A stretch of 64,000 bases of DNA from Shinisaurus crocodilurus. Lineage: Eukaryota > Chordata > Lepidosauria > Squamata > Shinisauridae. Position numbers and translations under genes: made by a program. This document shows positions 44,262-55,400 of this stretch, piece after piece. The first letter of the stretch is position 1, and every line of letters starts with the position of its first letter. The notes beneath the pieces are model-generated. The model saw nothing but the letters and a program-made list of their open reading frames with translations. It had not been told where the DNA came from and ran no database searches. The stretch covers positions 132,426,274 through 132,490,273 of the forward strand of contig CM037877.1 of the NCBI GenBank assembly GCA_021292165.1. The letters run 5' to 3'.

Positions 44262-46220
44262 TGACCCTTGTTGCACAAATGTGCTCTGAATCCTCTCTCT
44301 AGAGAACCCAATTGTTCAGAGAAAGGGAAGCAGCACAACCCAGTAGTGAGGTTTTTCAAAGCTTTTATTTCTGTGCAAAAAGGACCAGCAGGCCAGGGGT
44401 GCATGCCCAAATCAGAGCTGGACAAGGAACAGTGAGGCATACAAGCCTTCTTGTACCTTTTTTTACAGTCATGGGTGTATTCGCTCTCAGCAAATTGAAT
44501 ACATTCGTTTAACGTGCCAACCAATCAGATACATTTCCCCGAATATGACAGTAACCAATCAAATACATTTCTCTAGACATGGCAAATCTTAATCTCTAAG
44601 ATGTTGTTTCTCATAACTTCTTAGATTACTTGGGGCACTCGATGTCCCATGTGCCTGCTACATTTGCGTTGGCACTGGGAAATAGGCTTTTGGGACCAAA
44701 GAGCAACTTAATGTGAAAATATGATTATTAAGCATTTCAGAACAATGAAATATCATAAAGCAGAATGCAACATGGTTCTCTAAGGTTCCTTGTCCGGAAC
44801 AACAAAAGCAGATAAGTGAAGTCAAGTACATTAGGAGGTGGTATATGGGCAGAAAATCTAGGTCATTCAACAGGGGTTCAACAGAGTTCATCAGGGCTTT
44901 TCTGGACCTTTACCTTAACAAGTGTCTATGGACAGCAGGGTGATCTTTTAGGGTTCCAGCCCTTGTGGGCTGCTCCTCAAATTGCTATCCCTTGCTCGCC
45001 AGGGAATGCTGGGATTTGCAGGAGCTCTGTCTGTCTGTTCAAGCATGCATAGGATTTGGCCTTTACATAGCTTTAACTCAAGACAGGTTAGCACAGGGTT
45101 TCAGATTTAGGAGCCTCTCTTAGCTTGCATGCAGAGCAGGTGCTCTGTTACTTTTAATGTGTCCTATGTGAATATTTTCAGCTTAGGACAATGCTTTTCT
45201 CACCTGGGGTCCCAAATATGTAATTAGGGAACTATATTAAGAGATGGATCTCTCAGAACCCATCTCTGCCTGTCTTTGGTTCAAAGCAGCCAGGAAGGGG
45301 GGTTTCTCTCTGCTTGCTTGAAATGCCTATTGTTCTCAACTTCCAAGGATGTTTCCTTGGCAGAAACATAGACATTCTTATGAGGAACATAGTCTGGGCT
45401 TGTCGCCAACTGATAGCACTTTTGAAGGCATGTGGCCAGAGAGGAGGTGTGGAGCAGTGGAATAGTTCATTTAAAATGCATGCTATGTACCTGGGCCTGT
45501 TTACACGTGTCTGCACTTTGTGTATGCACCGTGCCCATTTTTCTAACACCCTCATTTATACGTAGTATTAGTTATCCCTCTAGCATACTGGGTCATCACC
45601 ACAGACAGCCTGATCCTGTACATGTTTAATTGGAAATAAACTCTATTGAGTTCAATGGGATTTATTCCGAAATATGTCTGCATAGGAATGTGGCCAACTC
45701 AGTGGGCTTACCTCTAAGTAGACCTGCATAGGATAGGATCAGTCTGCACATCTGACTATTCGTGTCCCTGCAATGCAATCTAGAAATGTTTTATTCTTCC
45801 ATAATTACGTGGACCTGTAATATACTTAAACCAGCTGCCTTGCGGCCCAATCCTGTATGCTCACTTGAAAGTAAATACTACTGTGCTTCATGGGGCTTAC
45901 TCCCAGGAGCATAAGACTGCAGCTTTAGAAAGAAAATCCTGTTATTTTCATGTCATGAGAAAGCAGGGATTTTTTTGTTTTTTGGCTCTCTAATAAGTTG
46001 TGGGAGTCAAAAATGCTAGGTGTATTCCTACATACTGACAAGATGTCAGCAAATCATTTCTTGTGAAACAAATGAAAATGAATCTGGGGTAGTTTCAACC
46101 TAGGGTTGCCATTTGTTTGATTTTAAATCGACCTCTCTGGTTCTTTTACAATTTGTTTTTCTTTTCTTTTCTAGTGAAACTAAATTATATGTGATGGGCA
46201 ATTTAACATTTGTATGTATT
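44262..46220. other. Intergenic with dispersed AATCCTAT-type repeats
   Basis: No exon. 45606-45760 and 45848-45925 carry the dispersed repeat with GAGTTCAATGGGATTTATTC and GGGGCTTACTCCCAGGAG, also seen at 39868, 49490 and 60990. The rest is anonymous. Confidence 0.5.
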
Positions 46221-46257
46221 TAAGAGCATAATCCTATGCAGGTTAAGACAGAAAAAA

Positions 46258-46325
46258 GTCCTACAACTCCCAGCATCCCCCAGGCAGCATGTGGATGGCT
46301 GGGGAATGCTGAGAGTTGTAGATCT
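46258..46325. repeat. Short palindrome related to family A
   Basis: CTACAACTCCCAGCAT and ATGCTGAGAGTTGTAG arms around a short spacer. 54045-54080 contains one arm of the same kind. Confidence 0.6.
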
Positions 46326-46453
46326 TTTTTTTTATCTAAACAGGCATAGGATTGTGCCTTAAATGACTTAACATTGGGGATGGCAGTGAACTGCATGGTT
46401 TTCAGGAACTCACCTACTTTCTCCCCACCCCATGACTAGCATATAGTGGGTGT

Positions 46454-46870
46454 GAAGAGATGGACAAATCTGTCAAGTTGGATTCTGCTCACTTTCTCAT
46501 TTTTTTAACATTGTTTCTTCAGTCCCATTTCCTTATGTTTCCCCCTAAAACGTCTGCACAAAAATCCACACGTATTTTTGTGCACATTTCCCCTAACATA
46601 TACATTTTAATGCGATTTCCCAAATATATGCATTTTTCTATGCACGTTTTCAAATATATTTTTTGCAAGTGATTTTCTTTAATATAATGCATTTTTGTGT
46701 GCTCTTTTCCCTTGTACACATTTTATGTGCACTTTTTCCTATTATATGTGTATTTGTGTGCATTTTTTATTTGCAAATTGCATCACAGAATTCTGAAATA
46801 TGCAAATATCACCATATAACTGTTCCACCTTGTGTGCAGGTTTGAGCAGTGTGGATTTGGTACGTTTACA
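46454..46870. repeat. Family G-like T-rich repeat
   Basis: Repeated TGTGCACATTT and TATGCATTTTT motifs as in 32940-33352, but with ends that cannot be fixed. Confidence 0.4.
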
Positions 46871-46952
46871 TTAAAATTAAAAGCCAATGAATTTCTCACC
46901 CATGCCTTCTGTTGTTGATAGTCAGGTTGTACCTTTAAATCAAATTGGAAAC

Positions 46953-47193
46953 AGTGTGGCGTAGTGGTTAGAGTGTTGGACTGGGACTCAGGAGATCCGG
47001 GTTCTAGTCCCCACTCGGCCATGAAACTCACTGGGTGACTTTGGGCTAGTCACTGACTCTCAGCCTAACCTACCTCACAGGGTTGTTGGAGAGGAAGATG
47101 GAGAGGAGATGGAGAGGAGGAAGAAGATTATGTAAGCCACCTTGGGTTCCTTTAAGGAAAAAAGGCGGGTTATAAATATAATAAATAAATAAT
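46953..47193 (+). mobile_element. Sauria-type SINE, full length
   Basis: tRNA-like head with A-box GTGGCGTAGTGG and B-box GGGTTCTAGTCC. The conserved body includes CATGAAACTCACTGGGTGAC and CTAACCTACCTCACAGGG. The 3' part ACCTTGGGTTCC...GGTTATAAATATAAT resembles an RTE/BovB LINE end, closing with (AATA)n. This family is restricted to squamates as far as I know, which supports the taxonomic call. Confidence 0.92.
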
Positions 47194-47341
47194 CAACTTC
47201 CACCTTATGAAGCAATGAAGACCCCTAATCCTGCAGTCACCATTGCATAATCTCTCCCAGCACAAGCAGCAGATTAGTGTCTGATGGATTCATCATTTAT
47301 TATATAATTCCCAATCTGAACTTCAAAGCAGGCTTGATATT

Positions 47342-47412
47342 TTTATTTATTTATTTATTCTATTTATACCCCACCTTTTTTCCTGCAAGGAGCCCAAGGC
47401 GGCTTACATGCT
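47342..47412 (-). mobile_element. RTE/Sauria SINE tail, inverted
   Basis: TTTATTTATTTATTC, then TATACCCCACCTTTTTTCCT and GCCCAAGGCGGCTTACAT: the reverse complement of the SINE 3' end. Confidence 0.8.
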
Positions 47413-47724
47413 TTGGGCAGACACTGGATTGTGGCACCTCACAGAATGTTTTAGTACGTCCCAATACTGGCCAGCACCACTGGTGCCCAGAGGGAGCAGG
47501 AAGGCAAGTGGAGGTTGCTGCTCATTGCCACAGACATTGCTTCCTCACTCACTTGGGTGAGCGAACAGATATACAGTAGGGGCAAGAAGCAGCCACTCCC
47601 TCCCCTCAGTCACTCACCTACTTTCCTCCTCTAGGCAATGCAGTGGTTGGAACTGGGCCTACTGGAACATACACTGCTCCCAGGGATAGCCCAGGGAGGT
47701 ATTCTTGCTGGGTCTAATCCTGAC

Positions 47725-47896
47725 CAGGGCCGGTGCTACCATTAGGCCAACTAGGCAGCTGCCTAGGGCGCAGGGCTAAAGGGGGAAAGAGGGTGCCAGA
47801 AATGCCCTGGAAAAAAATACAGTGCTCTCAAGTGGGAAGGGGGGCGCTAAATATCTGATCTTGCCTAGGGCACCAAACTGCCTTGCACAGGTCCTG
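47725..47896 (+). mobile_element. hAT-type MITE family C, short copy
   Basis: Ends CAGGGCCGGTGCTACC and CACAGGTCCTG; perfect duplications ATCCTGAC (47717-47724 and 47897-47904). It shares its interior (CATTAGGCCAACTAGGCAGC) with 30099-30253. Confidence 0.92.
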
Positions 47897-47904
47897 ATCC
47901 TGAC

Positions 47905-48620
47905 CATCATGCCACAGTACACAAGAGTGAGAGTACATGAATCAGATGAGGAGAAAGCTGCTCCTTCAGTGACTCTCTATGTTGCAATGCCCAGAGGGGG
48001 AGGGGGGCAAGGAAGTAAACATAGAGGTCTGCTCTTTCTCTTGGCAGCATTATGAGACCAGTCCTCTCTGCTGTGCTGCCCAGAGAGGGTAAGCAGCAAG
48101 ACAGAGAGAAGGTAGGAAAAGCCACTGCCTTCTCATGCTTGCACACTTCCCTGCCCACCCCCAGAAGTGGCAAAGCTCAGAGGTGAAGGTGCCACAAGGC
48201 AGAGGGACCTGGGGGTGCCTGTCTGGGGAGTCCTTTCCCCATTCTTTTCCAGACTCTGCTGAAGAGGCAAGGGAAGGGCGGGGGTTTGCTATTTACTGTT
48301 CTATTGCCTCTCCCCACCCAGTTGGCTGCTTTCCATTTGAAAGAAAAGTGGAAAGGTTAAGCACCCTTTTTCAAATACATCATGTGTAGTTAGGCCCTGT
48401 GTGTTGCTCTGGGTGGGTGGTTAGGTTTGGGCAGCTGATTTTTGCACTATTACCACCACTCACTTGCTCACCTGTCCTCGCCCTCTGGATGTCTCGCCAT
48501 CCATCCAGAGGGAATGGGCAGGCGAGTAGAGGAAGCAGCAAAGAGCCACAGCTACTGCTAGCTCACCTGCGCGTGCTTCTGGATAGCACAGCAGCGGAGT
48601 TGGGCGCAAGGCAGGCAAAC
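47905..48620. other. Intergenic upstream of GORAB, no gene seen
   Basis: No exon-like sequence. GC content begins to rise toward the promoter. Confidence 0.5.
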
Positions 48621-48625
48621 GAATG

Positions 48626-48761
48626 CAGGGCTCTCCAACCCTGGGTCCCCAGATGTTGCTGGCCTACAGCTCCCAGAATCCCTTGCCATTAGCTATGCTG
48701 GCTTGGTATGCTGGGAGCTGTAGGCCAGCAACATCTGGGGACCCAAGGTTGGAGAGCCCTG
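48626..48761. mobile_element. Family A variant MITE upstream of the GORAB promoter
   Basis: Palindrome ending CAGGGCTCTCCAACC and GGTTGGAGAGCCCTG, arms about 60 bp. The flanking 8-mers do not match. Confidence 0.8.
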
Positions 48762-48789
48762 TTCTGCTGTCTCCACTCAGACTTTCCTT

Positions 48790-49420
48790 AAAGCACGCGT
48801 GGCAGGAAGCGAGGCGTTGTCCAGAGTACAGGCGAGCGAGTGTTCCCTAAAGCCGCCCCCACCCCTCGCTGGCAGCACTGCAAGGGGCAGCCAGACGCTG
48901 TGTAAGCTCTTTCAACTGCGCTCCTTCTCTTGGCGTCCCAAGGGGATTGGGCTGCGGCCGAGAAGGAGGATGCGAGCCCTCTCCACGGCACCTCGCCGAC
49001 AAAACCTAGAGCCAGCTCTGAGGACAACAACGCCTGCCGCCTAGGCCTACGTGCTAAAAAAAAACCCTGGTGACTTCCGTTTCCATGGTTACACATTGGG
49101 CCTTGCAAGCCGCGCGAGGCCTGAATGGAGCCCGGGTTTTCCCAATCCGAGGGGCGGGGTCGGGAGACGTGGCAGCGGAAGCAGGAGCCAGCCGGGAGGT
49201 GGTGTTGAGGAAGCGCCATGGCAGGGGGCTGGGCCGGGTTCTCCGAGCAGGAGCTTCGGCGGCTCCAGGGGCAGCGCAAAGGTAACGTCAGCCGCGGAAG
49301 ATGTTCGCAGCAGCGAGAAGGCGGGTTGGGGTGTTGCCAGCTGATGTGCGTGGACGGACTTGTTTCCAGGCTCTCAGCAGAGCCGTGGGACTGGTGCGAC
49401 TGGCCGGGTCTCCTTTTGAC
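48790..49420 (+). promoter_or_regulatory. GORAB: CpG-rich promoter region of GORAB
   Basis: GC- and CpG-rich DNA spans the upstream flank, exon 1 and the start of intron 1. It includes a GC-box-like GAGGGGCGGGGTCGG at about 49147-49161. There is no obvious TATA box. CpG-island promoters suit a broadly expressed Golgi protein. The transcription start cannot be placed from sequence alone. Confidence 0.6.
49218..49281 (+). CDS. GORAB: GORAB coding exon 1
   Basis: ATG at 49218 lies in a strong Kozak context (GCGCCATGG), with an in-frame TGA at 49206-49208 just upstream, which fixes the start. It encodes 21 codons ([19 protein letters not shown]...) plus one base of the next. The donor is AAAG|GTAACG at 49282. 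An N-terminally extended form as annotated in some mammals is not possible here because of the upstream stop. Confidence 0.93.
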
Positions 49421-52400
49421 CTTTGGGGGGGGAGAGAGGAAAATGCACAGGGTCCAGTTCTCTACAAGAATGGGAACAAGTTCCGTTAAGCTCAGTGGGG
49501 CTTACTTCTGAGTAAACATGTATCGGATCGGGCTGCTGTGTGAGAAAGGATGACATAGAGGGCCTCTGTCCAGCCCCAACTGCGGTGGGGGAAGTATCCT
49601 TATTTACATCCCTTGAGTTGGCCTAATAAAAGTATTACACTGTATGGATTTTGGAATCTTACTATTCGTGTCTTCCCCCCCCCCCGCGCCCGTTTATTTT
49701 GTTTTGAATTGAAAATGTATTTCTGAACTCTCAGAAAGCAACACAAACGCAAAATTCCAAAACCCACCGTCAGGCTAGGGCTCTCCAACCTTGGGTCCCC
49801 AGATGTTGCTGACCTACAGCTCCCAGCATACCCAGCCAGCGTGGCTAATGGCAAGGGATTCTGGGAGCTGTAGTCCAGCAACATCTGGCAACCCAAGGTT
49901 GGAGAGCCCTGAGCCTAGACCAACTAACGCTGTCGGTCTCTTGCAATGAAGAGTATCCAAAGGCTTGTCCTTTTTGCAGTAAAAAGTGCTTGCAGAACAT
50001 CAACTTCCCATACCAAATCCCCAAAATTCTCATGTGTGGGGAGGGGACTTCCAAGTAAGTGTCTCTGAAGAATGTAGCGGAATTCCTTGGCAATTTCTTA
50101 CCCACGTAGCAGTGACACGACACAAAGTATATCCTGTCCCTCATACCTAACCTAATGTAAAGTGCTGTGGGATATCACCTGCTCTGCTCTCTTTTAATGT
50201 TCCCACCCCCCAAAAAATCTTTCCTACTACACTAGCTAGCAGAAGCAATCCACAATTTTCCTAGACAAACTGAGAGGGAAAGAATCATCTTTCCCCTACT
50301 TGTTGCTGGTGCTGCTATAGGGCAAGTGGAGAAGAAAATACCAATCCTTTCCAGCCATCCAACAGACTCTCCCATTCATGCCCTTGCTTGAGACTTGCAG
50401 GAAACTGCTGCTGTAATGCCCTCCTGAAAACACTTACTGCTGTACCATGCAAGCCTGAATTCTCTTATATTTGCATATGAGGGTGCAAAATGACTCATAT
50501 TTGTATGAAGATGCTCAGCTTCTCATAAATATATGAAGATTCTCCCATGTTTAGCACAATAAAAAGGTAAATCCAGCATGTGTCTTGTACTGTTGCTGTT
50601 AATTTCAACAGGAATAGATTGTACCCCTTGTTAGTCCTTACCCTTTGCTGCATCTACTTTGAATGTTTAATATCTGGGGGAAATAGAATATCTGACAGTG
50701 TGATGCCATCACCAAGTATTTGGGGTTTCTAATTGGTTTTTATGGGGGTGGAACTCGGGACATATAGCCACATGTACTTTCCTTTTATTTGTGTTAGTGT
50801 TTTGTAGCCCTCCCTGTCCCAAGCCTTTGTAGGAACTGACTATTTCACAGATGTAAAAGCCCAATTTTTGCTTATTTGTGCTATTTAGATCCACCAGAAT
50901 CTCCTCTTGAACTCCAGCGTCGGATTCAGCAGCCTTCTCTAAACAAAAGCCGCCAACATCTGCAGCGCAAAAAGCCTGTTCAGCAGATATGTGAAAAAAT
51001 GGAACTGCCAGATGGAGCAGCCTTGTCACCCCTGGAGCAGCAGCTCTCTGTGCCTAAATCAAAGTGCTCCTCTCCACAGCTGTCACCATCCCAATCTCTG
51101 TCAACAGGAGAGCAACAGAACTCCAGAAATCAACAGGTTGAACCTGGACTCGAAAAATCTTGTAATGGCAATCCCTCTGCAGAGCCAAGTCATAAACTGG
51201 TGAAAAAGAAAATGGAATTGTTAGTAAGTCTGTAATAAAAGCTGCAAGAATTTAATCATACCTAATCAGTTAAATGCAGATTTGCATAGTAAACTGGAAG
51301 ACACATGCCAAATTTTGCAATGGTTTTCAGAGTAATAAATCACAACTTCCTCTTTTTTTCACACCTTGGTGTGTTTTTATATGTAGGGCTAAATCTAATC
51401 AATTCTCCAGCCTTGTGGACATGTTGCATCATTTTGGAGGCCTTTACTAGAGTGCAGTTGGCTCTGTGTCCTTAATTACAATGAGAGTTTCAGCTTATGT
51501 AGAGATCTCTGAACATGTTTAATACTCAGGGCCGGCGCTACCACTAGGCAGATCCAGGCGGCTGCCTAGGGCGCGTGGCAGGAACAGGGCGCAGCGTTTC
51601 TGCGCCCCTTCCTCACCTCCGGCGCGCTCCTGCCCCGCCTGCTGCCTCCGCCGCGCCTCCCCGCCCGCCTGCCAGCCTCTGCCACCACCGCCGCTGCACC
51701 TCCCCCCCCCCGCGCGCCCGCGCGCCAGCCACCTACCTACCTACCTTCCCGTCGTTTCTGGAGCCCCGCCGCCGTTGTTTTGGCGGGAGGAGGAACCAGG
51801 GGAACAGGGCTTAAACAGCCCTGTTGTACTGGTTTCCCCGGCAAAAAAAAAAAAGCGTGGGGGTCCCGTCGCGTCGGAGGAGGCAGCAGCAGCCAGCAGC
51901 GGGGGCGGGGGGAAGGTAGGTGGTGGTGGGGCGGCGGCGGGGCGGGGCAGGGGGGTTGCAGAGCAGGGCTGCTTTGCTCCAGAGCCCCCCCCCCCACGGC
52001 ACGAGAGGGGGGGCGCTAAATATAATTTGGCCTAGGGCGCCAAACAGCCCTGCACCGTTCCTGTTAATACTATAGTAAAAAATGGTTTTGAAACTCAACC
52101 TTCAGGGAACAATTTCCATGTTGGCTTATCTGCCATTGAACCCTGGTGCACTGCAAAAGATTCTGGGGCATGTTGGAGGGTCCACACTCAATTAATGTTA
52201 AGCGCTAGTCAGACCTTTTAGGTGTCACTGTTGCCCCATGTGAAGTTGAACTAGGAGCTTGCCCAAAACTCTGCTGTAGCTGCACATTGCAAGGGAAGAT
52301 TGACAGTAGTCAGTCAAGCTGTCATGTGCCATCTTTTCATTGAAGAACTCTTATTCTTCTAAAGAATCCTGTGCTTTACCTGAGCACAGTGTGAAAACCA

Positions 52401-55400
52401 CCAGTACGAAGGATAGGGGACATAGGAAGCTCCCTTATACCAAGTCAGCCATTGGTCTGTCTAACTTAGTATTATCTGTACTGATAGTGACTCTCTGGGG
52501 CAGCCTCTAGATCTGTTGGACTGCAACCTCCTTCAGTCCCAGTCAACATTGACCATACTGGCTGGGGATGGTGGGAGTTGTGGTCCAACACATAGAAGGT
52601 ACTAGGCTGAGAAGGCTGCTCTGGTGTTTCAGATGGTTGTTTCCCAGCCGTACCTGGAGATACCAGGGATTGCACCTGGACTTCATGCAGAGCATGTACT
52701 ACTACTGAGCTATGATCCTTCTCTCTAAGCCACAAAAAGATCCAAGTTTTCAAGAATCTTTCTTCAAATAATCATTGCTATCTAAAGAGTTGAATAGCTT
52801 AATTTCTGGTTTTTGTGCCACATTCTGGCATAGTATAAACAAGTCATCCTGCAGGTATCTGAATTGTATAATTCTATCTTAACTAGCTAGTACAGTATAG
52901 TCAGTTATTTTTTGGTCCCTTTTCTGTTGACAGCTGACATAATAATAATAATCATCATCATCATCATCAGAGAATTTTTATTAAGGTTTGTGATAGTTGA
53001 TTGTTGAAATGCTATCTTGATCATGTATTTTGATATGATGGGAAAAGTGAAATTAAATAGCTTTTTTATCATGAGTAAGTAAATTCAGAGGGTGCAGTAC
53101 CTACTATGTACAAGATTAGTAAATTGTTTGCTGCAAAGTCCTGTATAAGGTTTAAAGGATGATCATTAAAAAATACACTTTTTAACAGGAGAAATGCTAA
53201 ATGAATGAAAAAGGAAGACCACTTTCTTGCAGCAGAACCATTCTCCAGAAAAGAGCAGTATGAATGCACAGACTAGAGATCCAACTTTTGCACATGGATT
53301 TAAAAAATGATTTTTTTTCAATTCTTTATTTCAGGGGTGGGCAACTTCTGGGGCTTGGGGGGCTATACTGGTCCCCTTGGAGCCCTGCGGGGCAGGGGGA
53401 CGTATCCATCACCAGAAGTGGGCACTACCACCAAAATTCCAGTGATCCTTCTGGGAAACGAGGCAGCTGGGAACATGTGCCTCCTTTCCCAGCAGAATGG
53501 GCCCCCCAACAGCCCACCAAACAAGTCTTTGGTGGGTTGTTGGGACCCCCATTCTGCAGAGAAACAGTACGTGAGGAGAGCCATCGCCACCTGCTTTGTT
53601 TCTCTTCAGAAACAGTGATTCTGCTGGGAAACATGGTGTGCAGGGAACAGAAACCCTGTTTCCTGGCAGCCTTTCAAACAGCTTCTGCTGGGATTTCCAG
53701 GGTGGCAGTGGCAACAGTGGTGGCAGGGACTATATGAAGGCCATGGTAGGCCACATGCGGTCCATGGGCCACTAGATTTGATGGGGCTTTCTGCCCTTAG
53801 GATCTTGTGATATCTGTAAAACATTTTGCTCACAGCTTACATTTCTCCTATCTAATATCCACAAATTAGGATGCTAAGCAACTCTTGAATCCTTTTTAGG
53901 GAATCTAGTAAAAAAAAGAGTATTCTATAATATCTTGGGATGTAGCTGAACACCAAAATATGTCAGAGGCTTGTCTTCCAAAACCAAGCCTGGCATTAGA
54001 GCAATTAGCTTCTATTATTCCAGTGCTTCTGAAGCGATTGCAAGATGCAATAGCTGGCTTGGGAATGCTGGGAGTTGTAGAACTTTTTCTGTCTGAACAT
54101 GCATAGGATTGCGCCCTTACCGGTAATTGTTCTGAGGGCTAGTTTTGGAGAGGAGGGAGAAGAAAGATAATTCTATGTTAATTCTATTGTTTTGTCAATG
54201 TTCAGGCAGGAGAAGTCTCGGTGGGAGATCCTTCAACAGGAGCAGAAGCTTATGGAAGAAAAGAACAAACGCAAGAAAGCACTCTTGGCTAAAGCAATTG
54301 CTGAAAGGTGTGGAGACTCTTACATAATATCTGGGCAAGCCAAAGGGATTTCATAGATTTCATAGATCATAGAGTTGGAAGGAGCCTACAAGGCTATCGA
54401 GTCCAACTCCCTGCTCAATGCAGGATAAACTTTCATGAGAATGTTTAGAACTCTGGTATAATAAGGAACTGTAAGATGCTGTTATTTCAGAGAAACGGGA
54501 GGGTACAGTGCACTTTAATGAGGGCTGAAATCCTGATCTTCAGCATGACAGATTCAGATTGAGCTTCCCAGTTTCATTAATTTCAGCTTTCTAAAGCAGC
54601 TCTTTAACATGCTTGTGAAATTCTCTATAGAAGTTGAATGAAGAAATGATAGACTGTTTCTGTATTTTAAGTTGGTTATGCCAAATAAAGTTCCTAGATG
54701 GATAGGAACTTATACAGGTTTTGTCTGTTTTAAATGCAACCTGTATATCTTGAAACATTTCTCCATAACTCAGGGCTAAACTCATGCTTTTATTATTTTT
54801 TTAAATATGAAAATTGAGTTTTTCAGGAAGTCTGGTTCCTTTTCTGTTTGGAAAGCGCCAGCTGCTTGACTGAACTCTGTTTCTGTATTTCACAACTGAA
54901 AACAGTTCTAAAATGCCTACACACTTTTGAGCACTTTTAACAAGCAATCATATCTCCTATTGAAAGACATGATTGCTTGTAACAGAAGATTGCAAAAAAC
55001 AAACCACCCTCTTTCTTCTCAGATCCAAAAGAACTCAGGCTGAAACAGTGAAGTTAAACCGGATCCAAAAGCAGCTCCAAGCCCTAGATGACATGGTGTC
55101 TGCTGATATTGGGATCCTGAGAAACAGAATTGACGAGGCAAGCTTGGATTATTCATTTGCTCGGTAAGGCATAAGTATAGAAGAATAAGAGACTGCTTGA
55201 GGAAAGCATTATTTTCATTTGGGGGGCTCCTTTCTTATGGGGGATGGTTGAAGGAATGGTGATACTGGTTACAACTATTTTCTTTTTAAAATGAAATGCA
55301 TTGCTGTACATCAATGGTGGGTAGAAGGTTGTTCTGGATCTACTGGTAGATCTCTGAGTGATCTGCAGTAGATAGATGGATTTCTGACTCCCAGCTGTTT

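Larger units (their letters stand above)
51224..54209 (+). other. GORAB intron 2 (2986 bp), repeat-rich
   Basis: It carries the hAT element 51527-52063, an inverted tRNA-SINE with a MITE (52420-52720), a small ATC repeat near 52955, and a hairpin-containing DNA-element relic (53334-53760). No further exon was seen. Confidence 0.8.

Noticed and set aside
43789..44276. Ala/Arg/Pro-rich frames of up to 128 codons
   Set aside because: Inside a family C hAT with perfect target duplications; triplet-repeat artefacts.
46953..47030. A tRNA gene
   Set aside because: A and B boxes are present, but there is no cloverleaf acceptor closure, and SINE body and tail follow.
48788..49279. 163-codon minus-strand frame over the GORAB promoter, as a possible divergent gene
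   Set aside because: CpG-island composition leaves frames open by chance; no recognisable protein and exon 1 of GORAB lies on the other strand.
53264..53737. 157-codon + strand frame in GORAB intron 2
   Set aside because: Falls in a hairpin-rich DNA-element relic; no homology seen and not flanked by fitting splice sites.
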